From an uncultured Veillonella sp. (GTDB lineage Bacteria; Bacillota; Negativicutes; Veillonellales; Veillonellaceae), in assembly GCA_900549845.1 (NCBI GenBank), contig URPT01000091.1, positions 1 to 6,755 on the forward strand: a stretch of DNA of 6,755 bases, read 5' to 3'. This document shows, one piece after another, positions 1 through 6,119 of this stretch. The notes beneath the pieces are model-generated. The model saw nothing but the letters and a program-made list of their open reading frames with translations. It made no database searches and had not been told where the DNA came from. Every line of letters begins with the position of its first letter. Within the stretch, counting starts at the first letter, position 1. The position numbers were made by a program, and so were the translations under genes.

Positions 1-265
1 AAATTCCTGTACCGATAGTGGTAGCTACAAAAACAGCTAAAACCTCTCTCATCCCTGCATAACGCCATATGCGCGTATATAGGTGCATAACCAAGAACAT
101 CAACATATACGAAATCAGCAATAGTGGCAATGCGTCTACCATTTGATCAATATATCGAGGTTCTATATAGCCATCAAATCTTATAAATAAACTAATGAAA
201 GCAACAATAACAATCGTCGCAATATCGGCAATAAACAGTATGGCTGGTAATAAATATGAACGCAA
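1..265 (-). CDS. Polysaccharide biosynthesis protein, CapD/WbpM/PglF-like, N-terminal membrane part (partial)
   Basis: Translation from a TTG at 265-263 gives 88 residues and runs off the left edge without a stop. Residues 5-28 and 46-61 are hydrophobic and look like the first two membrane helices. The pattern RFDGYIEPRYIDQ after helix 1, and TRIWRYAGMREV after helix 2, matches what I know of the membrane domain in front of the NAD-binding nucleotide-sugar dehydratase/epimerase domain of the CapD/WbpM/PglF/FlaA1 family. In these proteins the cytoplasmic domain (outside this window) usually acts on UDP-GlcNAc to give precursors for surface polysaccharides or glycans. The TTG is the best start because an in-frame TAA lies at 280-278 and an AAGGGGG ribosome site sits 7 bases before the TTG. 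The gene begins 36 bases after the export protein's stop, so the two are probably co-transcribed. Family call is fairly sure from helix and motif pattern; the catalytic domain cannot be checked here. Confidence 0.8.
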   Translation of the reverse strand, partial: MRSYLLPAILFIADIATIVIVAFISLFIRFDGYIEPRYIDQMVDALPLLLISYMLMFLVMHLYTRIWRYAGMREVLAVFVATTIGTGI

Positions 266-272
266 AAGAACG

Positions 273-279
273 CCCCCTT
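273..279 (-). promoter_or_regulatory. Ribosome binding site that fixes a TTG start
   Basis: On the minus strand AAGGGGG lies 7 bases upstream of TTG at 265-263. No ATG or GTG start lies between the in-frame stop at 280-278 and the TTG, and the next in-frame ATG is about 40 codons inside the conserved membrane domain. The strong site therefore supports the rare start codon. Confidence 0.65.
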
Positions 280-301
280 ATATGTGAGATAAACCCTATC
301 C

Positions 302-1045
302 TTAATTTTTGCCGATTCGAGATACCATGTATGCGCCGGTCAAGATTGGAGCAATATCACGAGCAAAGTTGATGCGGCTATTTTTAGTCAAGTAAAGAAC
401 ATCCCCTTCTCGCATAATATAGTTTTCGGACATATCTCCAGTTTGTAACATACGATTTAAATTTATAGGAATTGGTTTTTCAGGATTATCTTGATGAATC
501 AAGTAAATTTTCTTTTTAGCTGTATCCCAGTTAAAGCTACCAGCAGCACCAATAGCATCGATAACGGTACTAGACTTAGTCAATGTATAGGCACCAGGTT
601 TATTAATCTCACCGAATACATACACACGAACACCACCAAGTTTCGTAACATTTACAGTAATATCTGGATTAATAATGTAACGAGATAGACCTTGCTGTAA
701 TTGAGCCGTAAACTCATCGACGGTTAATCCATCTGCTTTTACTGGTCCCACCATAGGGAATGATACATATCCATCAGGACGGACAGTGTACATGATGTCG
801 TTCCCATTACGTGTACCAAGATCCGCTTGTTGTACAACTTGAATGGTTAGTTCATCCCCTTGACGTAGACGATACTCTTTATCTGAGCTCACAACAGATG
901 CACTCGTTTCTAGTGGTGCATGACCTTCTGTTTGTAATGCTTTAGCATTGTAGGACTGTTCTGTTGTTACATTAACAGGTGCAGCCATAGATGTTGTTGT
1001 GGCACATAAGAATGCTGCCATCATCATATACTGTTTTTTATTCAT
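302..1045 (-). CDS. Outer-membrane polysaccharide export protein (Wza/KpsD/BexD family)
   Basis: A complete 247-residue protein. Residues 1-22 form a Sec signal peptide: KK near the start, a hydrophobic stretch at 7-19, and probable cleavage after SMA or SMAA. Cys14 is not in a lipobox context, so this looks like a soluble-type signal rather than a lipoprotein, unlike E. coli Wza. Residues 57-135 match the polysaccharide export domain (YRLRQGDELTIQV, then VRPDGYVSFPMVGPV and an INPDITVNV ending). Residues 138-220 form one SLBB-type domain (VRVYVFGEINKPGAYTL, and REGDVLYL at the end). The tail 226-244 could be a short amphipathic helix, the position of the outer-membrane helix in Wza. Proteins of this family form the oligomeric exit channel for capsule or exopolysaccharide. 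It is shorter than Wza, with one clear SLBB unit rather than two. The ATG at 1045-1043 is preceded by AGAGGT at a 5-base spacing. A membrane dehydratase/epimerase gene follows after 36 bases, fitting a polysaccharide locus. Confidence 0.88.
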   Translation of the reverse strand: MNKKQYMMMAAFLCATTTSMAAPVNVTTEQSYNAKALQTEGHAPLETSASVVSSDKEYRLRQGDELTIQVVQQADLGTRNGNDIMYTVRPDGYVSFPMVGPVKADGLTVDEFTAQLQQGLSRYIINPDITVNVTKLGGVRVYVFGEINKPGAYTLTKSSTVIDAIGAAGSFNWDTAKKKIYLIHQDNPEKPIPINLNRMLQTGDMSENYIMREGDVLYLTKNSRINFARDIAPILTGAYMVSRIGKN

Positions 1046-1252
1046 ACTTTACCTCTTTGATTTACATACAACCCACTCAATACATCACTTATTTTCTAAG
1101 ATTATTAATCCTAAAAAATCGGTTAAGTCATTTTATCATTATTTTAAATTTTCTTCCATAAACGCAGACCATTCTGAGCTAACTTCATCAAAACTTTAAG
1201 AAGGAATCCCGTAAATATAAGGTTTTCACCATCTATTCATGGGTATTTTTTT

Positions 1253-1270
1253 ACTCACTTCACTCACATT
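1253..1270 (-). repeat. 9-bp tandem repeat, ACTCACTTC / ACTCACATT on the plus strand
   Basis: ACTCAC occurs at 1253-1258 and again at 1262-1267, a 9-base period. A degenerate third unit, TCACCC, follows at 1271-1276. Read on the minus strand it is GTGAG repeated just downstream of the candidate promoter. The function is unknown; it could be a protein site or chance in a biased sequence. Confidence 0.3.
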
Positions 1271-1312
1271 TCACCCGATTTTTTCATTTATTTTCGATAA
1301 ATAAATTAAATA

Positions 1313-1343
1313 TATATAAACTCAATTCACCATCGCTTCACAA
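1313..1343 (-). promoter_or_regulatory. Weak candidate promoter for the export protein operon
   Basis: On the minus strand TTGTGA at 1343-1338 is followed after 19 bases by TATATA at 1318-1313; TTATAT would give 18. The -35 matches consensus at 4 of 6 positions and the -10 at 4 to 5. The region is so AT-rich that other -10-like boxes exist, so this is only the best placed candidate. The phased TGATGA repeats lie directly upstream, where an activator could bind. Confidence 0.3.
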
Positions 1344-1345
1344 AA

Positions 1346-1375
1346 TCATCAAAATCTCATCAAATTTATTGATGA
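1346..1375 (-). repeat. Phased TGATGA repeats with an inverted copy (possible operator)
   Basis: TCATCAAA occurs at 1346-1353 and 1357-1364, exactly 11 bases apart, or one turn of the helix. An inverted copy, TTGATGA at 1369-1375, forms a 7-bp perfect dyad with 1357-1363 around a 5-base centre. A further TCATCAAAA lies at 1185-1193. The group sits between the liv terminator and the candidate promoter of the export gene, so a regulator site is plausible. No known regulator is recognised. Confidence 0.4.
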
Positions 1376-1382
1376 AACAAAA

Positions 1383-1426
1383 AAATAAGGTGTATATACT
1401 AGCTTTCTAGTATATACACCTTATTT
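1383..1426 (-). terminator. Rho-independent terminator of the liv operon
   Basis: A perfect 20-bp inverted repeat (1383-1402 with 1407-1426) encloses a 4-base loop. On the minus strand the stem runs into seven T (1385-1379), then G and TTT, which is the expected order for a transcript leaving livF, whose stop is 37 bases upstream. The stem is unusually long but AT-rich, with only five G/C pairs of 20. It is symmetric, but the plus-strand side has only a short T run and no plus-strand gene needs it. Confidence 0.85.
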
Positions 1427-1463
1427 AAAATTTTAGATAAGTACTACTGACTTAAGGTATTAA

Positions 1464-2174
1464 TTATTCAACACGACCGCCTAAATATGCTTCCATAACG
1501 CGAGGATCATGACGTACTTCATCAGCTGGACCAGATAATACCATTTTACCTGTTTCCAATACATACGCGTAATCAGCAATTTTCAATGCTTGTCGTACAT
1601 TTTGTTCTACCAAAAGAACAGTAGTTCCTTCAGCACTAATTTCTTTGATAGTTTCAAAGATTTCATTTACTACTAATGGTGCAAGACCCATTGATGGTTC
1701 ATCCAATAGTAAGAGCTTTGGACGTGCCATAAGTGCACGACCAATAGCTAACATTTGCTGTTGACCACCAGATAGAGTACCACCTAATTGGTAACTACGT
1801 TCGTCAAGGATTGGGAAGCGTTTAAATACTTTTTTAATATCTGCTTCAATCTCATTATCGTTACGGATATAAGCACCCATTTCTAGGTTTTCATAAACGC
1901 TCATATCTTGAAGAATTTGACGACCTTCAGGAACTAAGGAAATACCACCATGTACAATTTGATGTGTTTTATGGCCAGTAATATCTTGGCCTTCAAATAA
2001 TACTTTACCAGATGTTGGTTTTACAAGCCCCATGATGGTTTTCATAGTTGTAGATTTACCGGCACCATTGGCACCAATCAAAGATACAATAGAGCCTTGA
2101 GGCACTTCTAAACTAATATCTTTTAAGGCTGTAATATGTCCATAACCAGCCACGATGTTTTCTAGCTTTAACAT
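1464..2174 (-). CDS. livF: Branched-chain amino-acid ABC transporter, ATP-binding protein LivF
   Basis: A complete 236-residue ABC ATPase of normal LivF length. The Walker A motif is GANGAGKST at 34-42. The ABC signature LSGGQQQ is at 134-140, and Walker B LLLLDEP at 154-160 carries the catalytic Glu159. At the Q-loop it reads VPEGR (81-85), and after Walker B VEQN (189-192) puts Gln191 where most ABC proteins have the switch His; both are typical of LivF as I know it and help separate it from LivG. The tail EAYLGGRVE is also usual. It would pair with LivG on the cytoplasmic side of LivH/LivM and hydrolyse ATP to drive uptake. The ATG lies one base after the livG stop, and its AGGAGG site (2186-2181) is inside the end of livG, so translation is probably coupled. 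It is the last gene of the operon. Confidence 0.95.
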   Translation of the reverse strand: MLKLENIVAGYGHITALKDISLEVPQGSIVSLIGANGAGKSTTMKTIMGLVKPTSGKVLFEGQDITGHKTHQIVHGGISLVPEGRQILQDMSVYENLEMGAYIRNDNEIEADIKKVFKRFPILDERSYQLGGTLSGGQQQMLAIGRALMARPKLLLLDEPSMGLAPLVVNEIFETIKEISAEGTTVLLVEQNVRQALKIADYAYVLETGKMVLSGPADEVRHDPRVMEAYLGGRVE

Positions 2175-2175
2175 A

Positions 2176-2937
2176 TTACGCCTCCTCTTTACCTAAGTAA
2201 GCTTCAATTACAGCCTCATTATTTTGAATTTCTTGAGGTGTACCTTCAGCAATCTTTTTACCAAAGTTGAATACTACCAAACGATCACAAATATTCATCA
2301 TCAATTCCATAGCATGTTCAATTACGACAACAGTAATACCAAGATCGCGAATCTTACCAATCAATTGGCGCAATGCTTCTGTTTCACTATCGTTCATACC
2401 TGCTGCTGGCTCATCGAGCAAAATTAATTGAGGATGCGTTGCCAAAGCACGTGCAATTTCAAGGCGACGTTGTTTACCATATGGCAAAGATGTAGCTACC
2501 TCTTCAGCATCTTCTTCAAGACCTACTAGCTTTAAGAACTCATAAGCAATGCCACGACAACGTTCTTCTTCAATGCGTTGGCGTTTAGTTCTTAAGAAAC
2601 TAGCAATGAAACCAGAACCTGTTCGGCAATGCATACCTGTTAAAACGGTTTCCAAAGCTGTCATATTGCCAAAGAGACGAATATTTTGGAATGTACGAGC
2701 AATGCCCATTTCTACCGTTCTATGAGGCTTGATGCCTACAACAGACATACCATCAAATACGATTTCACCAGAACTTACAGGGAATACACCTGTAATCAAG
2801 TTAAAGAGTGTAGTCTTCCCAGCACCGTTTGGACCAATAACACCAAATACTTCGCCTTGTTTTACGCCAAAGGATATACCGGTGAGAGCTGCAACGCCAC
2901 CAAAGCTTTTACTTACGTCATTTAATTCTAATAGCAT
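2176..2937 (-). CDS. livG: Branched-chain amino-acid ABC transporter, ATP-binding protein LivG
   Basis: A complete 253-residue ABC ATPase, the second motor subunit. Walker A is GPNGAGKTT at 35-43 and the Q-loop is RTFQNIRLF at 81-89 with Gln84. The signature is LPYGKQRRLE at 151-160, where the usual LSGGQ is replaced by the YG form normal in LivG. Walker B LILLDEP (171-177) carries Glu176, followed by AAGMN, also LivG-like. His208 in VIEHAM is the switch histidine. It thus keeps the His that LivF lacks, so the heterodimer would have one canonical switch residue per pair, as in other Liv systems. The ATG at 2937-2935 is preceded by AGGAGG at 2950-2945, which overlaps the livM stop; the gap between the two genes is 11 bases. 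Confidence 0.95.
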   Translation of the reverse strand: MLLELNDVSKSFGGVAALTGISFGVKQGEVFGVIGPNGAGKTTLFNLITGVFPVSSGEIVFDGMSVVGIKPHRTVEMGIARTFQNIRLFGNMTALETVLTGMHCRTGSGFIASFLRTKRQRIEEERCRGIAYEFLKLVGLEEDAEEVATSLPYGKQRRLEIARALATHPQLILLDEPAAGMNDSETEALRQLIGKIRDLGITVVVIEHAMELMMNICDRLVVFNFGKKIAEGTPQEIQNNEAVIEAYLGKEEA

Positions 2938-2948
2938 TCAGTTCCCTC

Positions 2949-3962
2949 CTATCCTTGTTTTTCTTCTTGTTGTTTACGTTTATACGCTTCAAAACGTTCT
3001 GTTAATACTTGTGATTCAGGAATATATGGAGCTTTTTTAAAGCCTAATTTACGGCTAATTTTATCTACCATAGATTCTGTTAAAATACCATCTGGGCGAA
3101 CTGCCATCAAGATAACAAGCAATGCACCGTAGATGATGTCCCGATAATCGGATAAGAAGCGCAATACTTCTGGCAATAATGTAAGAATAAAGGAGCCTAA
3201 TACGGAACCCCATACAACATTAGAACCACCAAATACAGGGAATAATAAGATTTGTACTACCTTATGGTAGCTAAAGTCTGTAGGATTGATAAAGTTTGTA
3301 ATATGAGCATACAAACCACCGCCAATACCAGCGATGAAAGCACCAATAATAAAGGCCATCATCTTGTAGTATACAACGTTAATCCCCATTAATTCTGCTG
3401 CATGATCATCAGCCTTAATCGCTGCAAAGGCACGACCAACGCGGCTATTATTAATGCGTACACAGAAGGCAATAATCAATACTAAGATTGCCAATAGGAT
3501 AATGATAGCCATTAAGTTGCCCCATGCAACAGCATCAATACCCATCAAACCATCGATATCAAGTTCATAGGCTAAGTTTGTTAATTCTTGAGGAATGGAT
3601 GGAATACCAGAAAGGCCTAATGCACCATTAGTAATATCCAAGTTCAAGAAAATAACACGCACCACCTCGCCAAAACCAAGAGTAGCAATGGCAAGATATA
3701 AACCGCGAAGACGTGTTGTTGGTAAACCGATAATAACGGCTACAAGACTGGCAACTAGGCCACCAATGATAATGCCTACAACGATAGGCAAATCAGCCTT
3801 CAAAGAAAGGATAGCGCCTACGTATGCACCAACGCTCATAAAGCCAGCAGCCCCTAAAGAAAGCTGACCACTTGCAAGTGTAAAGTAAATAGAGATACCC
3901 ATGATGGCATTGATGATGAAGAACATCACGATCTGTAGATAATACGGGTTCAATAAATCCAT
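2949..3962 (-). CDS. livM: Branched-chain amino-acid ABC transporter, permease LivM
   Basis: A complete 337-residue, strongly hydrophobic permease. Several membrane helices are visible, at roughly 10-30, 38-54, 58-80, 86-106, 148-168, 200-220, 235-265 and 275-288. Family marks are GLPTTRLRGLYLAIATLGFG (79-98), TNGALGLSGIP (111-121), and the cytoplasmic coupling segment SRVGRAFAAIKADDHAAELM (173-192) that should touch the ATPases. VRPDGIL at 288-294 is the usual C-terminal mark. Residues 296-337 form a charged cytoplasmic tail rich in Lys, Glu and Gln. The start ATG overlaps the livH stop by one base (TAATG at 3964-3960) and has a G-rich ribosome site at 3976-3969. With LivH it should form the channel in the inner membrane. 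Confidence 0.94.
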   Translation of the reverse strand: MDLLNPYYLQIVMFFIINAIMGISIYFTLASGQLSLGAAGFMSVGAYVGAILSLKADLPIVVGIIIGGLVASLVAVIIGLPTTRLRGLYLAIATLGFGEVVRVIFLNLDITNGALGLSGIPSIPQELTNLAYELDIDGLMGIDAVAWGNLMAIIILLAILVLIIAFCVRINNSRVGRAFAAIKADDHAAELMGINVVYYKMMAFIIGAFIAGIGGGLYAHITNFINPTDFSYHKVVQILLFPVFGGSNVVWGSVLGSFILTLLPEVLRFLSDYRDIIYGALLVILMAVRPDGILTESMVDKISRKLGFKKAPYIPESQVLTERFEAYKRKQQEEKQG

Positions 3963-4843
3963 TATGGTCTCCCCCCTTTATCTTTAGAACCAAACAAGCC
4001 TTGTGGGCGCCAGAATAATAATAGGATGATGAGGCCAAAGGCCACAGCATCACGGAATGTAGATGCGCCATAGGCAACAGAGAAGATTTCTGCTACGCCT
4101 AAAATGAAGCCGCCAACCATAGCGCCTGTAATATTACCAAGGCCACCTAAGATAAGCACTGCAAGGCCTTTAAAGCCGATGATAACGCCCATTGTAGGCT
4201 CAATAGCATTAAAGGACAAACCTACTAATACGCCTGCAGCAGCACCTAAGGCAGATGCAATCATAACAGTAACAGATATAATCATGGTTGGATTAATACC
4301 CAACAAAGCTGCCGTTTCAGTGCTCATGGATACAGCGCGGATAGCCTTACCAATTTTAGTTTTCTTAATAACTACATTAAGAATTAACATTAACACAACA
4401 GAAACGCCTAAGCCAATAATTTGTACCATGGAAATTTTGAAAGCTCCAAAGTCGATTAGGCCACCAATATAATCTGGTGGGAAAGATCTTGTTTGAGGGC
4501 CCCAAAGCAATAATGCCAAACTTTCAAGGAAAATAGAAACACCAATGGTACTAATAAGTGGTGCCAAGTGAGACACCTTTTTCTTGCGGAGTGGACGAAG
4601 CGCCACAAATTCTAAAAGATAACCGAGGATAGCACCGACAGCCATAGCTACGATAAGGGCTACAAAAATGTTAACGTCAAAAACAGTTACCATAAAAAGA
4701 CCAACGAAGGCACCTATCATAAAGATGCCTCCGTGTGCCATGTTGATGATATTTAAAACGCCAAACACAAGTGTTAAGCCAATAGCGAGTACAGCATATA
4801 AGCTACCGAGGGTTAACCCGTTAACTAATTGTTGTAAAAACAC
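3962..4843 (-). CDS. livH: Branched-chain amino-acid ABC transporter, permease LivH
   Basis: A complete 293-residue permease of normal LivH length. The N-terminus (VNGLTLGSLYAVLAIGLTLV, 7-26) followed by FGVLNIINMAHG is a strong LivH mark. Membrane helices fall at about 10-30, 38-56, 60-82, 95-114, 138-160, 185-208, 222-252 and 264-279. The coupling segment KIGKAIRAVSMSTETAALLG (163-182) contacts the ATPases in this family, and FWRPQGLFG ends the protein as usual. The start is GTG at 4843-4841, not ATG; GAGG at 4854-4851 lies 7 bases upstream and homology begins right at the start. It begins 16 bases after the livJ stop with no terminator between them, and its last base is the first base of the livM ATG. 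Confidence 0.94.
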   Translation of the reverse strand: MFLQQLVNGLTLGSLYAVLAIGLTLVFGVLNIINMAHGGIFMIGAFVGLFMVTVFDVNIFVALIVAMAVGAILGYLLEFVALRPLRKKKVSHLAPLISTIGVSIFLESLALLLWGPQTRSFPPDYIGGLIDFGAFKISMVQIIGLGVSVVLMLILNVVIKKTKIGKAIRAVSMSTETAALLGINPTMIISVTVMIASALGAAAGVLVGLSFNAIEPTMGVIIGFKGLAVLILGGLGNITGAMVGGFILGVAEIFSVAYGASTFRDAVAFGLIILLLFWRPQGLFGSKDKGGRP

Positions 4844-4850
4844 TATATTA

Positions 4851-4854
4851 CCTC
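4851..4854 (-). promoter_or_regulatory. Ribosome binding site for the GTG start of livH
   Basis: On the minus strand GAGG is followed by seven bases and then GTG at 4843-4841. It sits wholly in the 16-base gap after the livJ stop. It is weaker than the AGGAGG sites of livG and livF; with the GTG start this might make less permease than binding protein from the same mRNA, which is an inference. Confidence 0.5.
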
Positions 4855-4859
4855 AACTT

Positions 4860-6008
4860 TTATTTTTTTAATGCGTCAAATTGACCGTTTTTAATTTGTA
4901 AAACTTGAACTTCCATGGAAGGATCGCGTTTTTCGTTGAACTTGAATTGACCAGTTACACCAACGAAGTCAGCAATATTTTTCAAAGCTTCGCGGAATTT
5001 TTCACGATCTGTAGTAGAACCTGCTTTTTTCAAAGCTGCTTCATAGAGGTATACTGCATCATAAGCTTGAGCTGCGAATTGGTCTGGTTCTTTACCGTAT
5101 TTATCTTTGTAAGCTTTACGGAAGTCTTTTACCTTTTGATCGTCTTTGTTAGGGAACCAAGGTGTACCTACGATAACACCATCAGCTGCAGCACCTGCAA
5201 TTTTAATGAATTCAGGGCTGTTAAAGCCATTGGAACCAATTACAGGTTGATTCATACCCATTTCACGCATTTTTTTCATGATTAATGCGCCTTCTTGGTA
5301 AAGAGAAGCAACTACGATAACATCAGGTTTTGCTTGTTGAATCTTAGTTAATTGTGCAGAGAAATCAGTATCTTTATCTGCAAATGTTTCAGTATCAACA
5401 ATTTGTACGCCTTCAGATTCCAATGCTTTACGAGCTGTATTATTTACAGATACCATTTGGTCATTGTTGTTGGAGTACATAATAGCTGCAGTTTTGAAGC
5501 CTAAAGTTTTATGTGCTTCTTTAATTGCAGTATCTACTGCCAAGGATTCAGGTACAGCATTACGGAAAATGTAATCGCCGATATCTGTAATACCTTCAGC
5601 TGTTGTAGATGTACCAAGAGCTACGATTTTGCTTTTGTTTGCTACAGGACCAGCTGCCATCATTTCACCAGATAACATTGGGCCGATAACAGCTACAACT
5701 TTATCCTTAGAAATTACTTTATTCATTGCATTAATTGCTTCGTTTTTATCACCTTTAGTATCTTCTACTAATAAGTTGATTTTTACAGCATTTGCATCAG
5801 CGTTAATTTCGCTTACTGCCAATTCTGCACCAGCTTTAATGGACTCACCATATGCTGCTGCACCACCAGTTGTTGTTGTTAACAATGCAATTTTAGCCTC
5901 ATTGCTATTTGCATTACCTGCATCTTTATTACTGCCACAACCAGCAGCAACTGCCATTACACCAGCAAGACCAAAAATGGCTGCTTTTTTTAACATGGAT
6001 TTATTCAT
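4860..6008 (-). CDS. livJ: Branched-chain amino-acid ABC transporter, substrate-binding lipoprotein LivJ
   Basis: A complete 382-residue binding protein of type I periplasmic fold. Residues 1-23 are a lipoprotein signal (KK, hydrophobic core, VAAGC lipobox) with Cys24 as the lipid anchor, followed by a flexible linker at 25-38 rich in Ser, Asn, Gly and Lys. The mature part has the usual course: ALLTTTTGGAAAYGES (41-56), VVAVIGPMLSGE (104-115), YIFRNAVPES (146-155), DTDFSAQLTKIQQAKPDVIV (213-232) and QFAAQAYDAVYL (310-321). Ser113 lies where E. coli LIV-binding protein contacts the amino-acid backbone. Some positions near the presumed ligand differ from the common pattern (see findings), so leucine, isoleucine and valine are likely but not proven. 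It lies first in the operon, downstream of a TTGACA promoter, and has a GGAAGGG ribosome site 6 bases before the ATG. Being lipidated, it should be tethered to a membrane in the periplasm. Confidence 0.93.
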   Translation of the reverse strand: MNKSMLKKAAIFGLAGVMAVAAGCGSNKDAGNANSNEAKIALLTTTTGGAAAYGESIKAGAELAVSEINADANAVKINLLVEDTKGDKNEAINAMNKVISKDKVVAVIGPMLSGEMMAAGPVANKSKIVALGTSTTAEGITDIGDYIFRNAVPESLAVDTAIKEAHKTLGFKTAAIMYSNNNDQMVSVNNTARKALESEGVQIVDTETFADKDTDFSAQLTKIQQAKPDVIVVASLYQEGALIMKKMREMGMNQPVIGSNGFNSPEFIKIAGAAADGVIVGTPWFPNKDDQKVKDFRKAYKDKYGKEPDQFAAQAYDAVYLYEAALKKAGSTTDREKFREALKNIADFVGVTGQFKFNEKRDPSMEVQVLQIKNGQFDALKK

Positions 6009-6051
6009 GCTACACCCTTCCTTTGAAACATAAAACTTTAAATCTATATCT

Positions 6052-6081
6052 ATATTATTAGAGTTTTCAATTTTTTGTCAA
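6052..6081 (-). promoter_or_regulatory. Promoter of the livJHMGF operon
   Basis: On the minus strand a perfect -35 TTGACA (6081-6076) is followed after 18 bases by TAATAT (6057-6052), a 4 of 6 match to the -10 consensus. Transcription would begin near 6045, giving a leader of about 37 bases before the livJ ATG. It is the only good promoter in the gap behind the ABC-F gene. No clear operator overlaps it. Confidence 0.7.
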
Positions 6082-6088
6082 TTAAAAT

Positions 6089-6119
6089 AACTCTATAATA
6101 ATATATACTATTATAAGTT
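6089..6119 (-). repeat. AT-rich imperfect inverted repeat between the ABC-F gene and the liv promoter
   Basis: The arms 6089-6100 and 6109-6119 pair over 11 bp with one bulged base (C6093) and an 8-base loop. It overlaps the stop codon of the ABC-F gene and ends 7 bases before the liv -35 box. The stem has only two G/C pairs, so it would be a weak terminator; an AT-rich UP-like element or a regulator site for the liv promoter is as likely. Confidence 0.4.

Larger units (their letters stand above)
1046..1382 (-). other. Long non-coding leader/intergenic region before the export protein gene
   Basis: About 340 very AT-rich bases lie between the liv terminator and the export protein gene, both read on the minus strand. 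I find no intact gene, tRNA or known riboswitch. It holds a cluster of TGATGA repeats (1346-1375), a weak candidate promoter (1313-1343), a short tandem repeat (1253-1270), a 9-base direct repeat TTCACCATC at 1225-1233 and 1326-1334, and two short adjacent reading frames at 1232-1139 that join into one 30-residue frame if one T of a TTTT run is removed. If transcription starts near 1305, the export mRNA has an untranslated leader of roughly 260 bases, long enough for regulation. I recognise no ops/RfaH element. Confidence 0.5.

Noticed and set aside
999..1199. Plus-strand open frame running from the export gene start into the leader
   Set aside because: It overlaps the signal peptide region antisense, has no ribosome site and the composition of random AT-rich sequence.
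1253..1375. Short repeats in the leader as a CRISPR array
   Set aside because: The repeats are 8-9 bases, unevenly spaced and without unique spacers of constant length; no cas gene is nearby.
1464..2174. LivF without the switch histidine or a canonical Q-loop as a sign of an inactive ATPase
   Set aside because: VPEGR and VEQN are normal for the LivF subfamily; Walker A, signature and catalytic Glu are intact.
2686..3040. Plus-strand open frames opposite livG and livM
   Set aside because: They lie antisense to strongly conserved genes, lack ribosome sites and have no recognisable motifs; they are by-products of the codon use of the real genes.
3793..4077. Minus-strand open frame of 94 codons across the livH/livM junction
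   Set aside because: It is in a different frame from both genes, which are intact with clear family motifs and a normal TAATG overlap.
4104..4472. Plus-strand open frame of 122 codons opposite livH
   Set aside because: Its composition (repeated Pro, Ile, Thr) mirrors the hydrophobic codons of livH on the other strand; no start signal or homology is visible.
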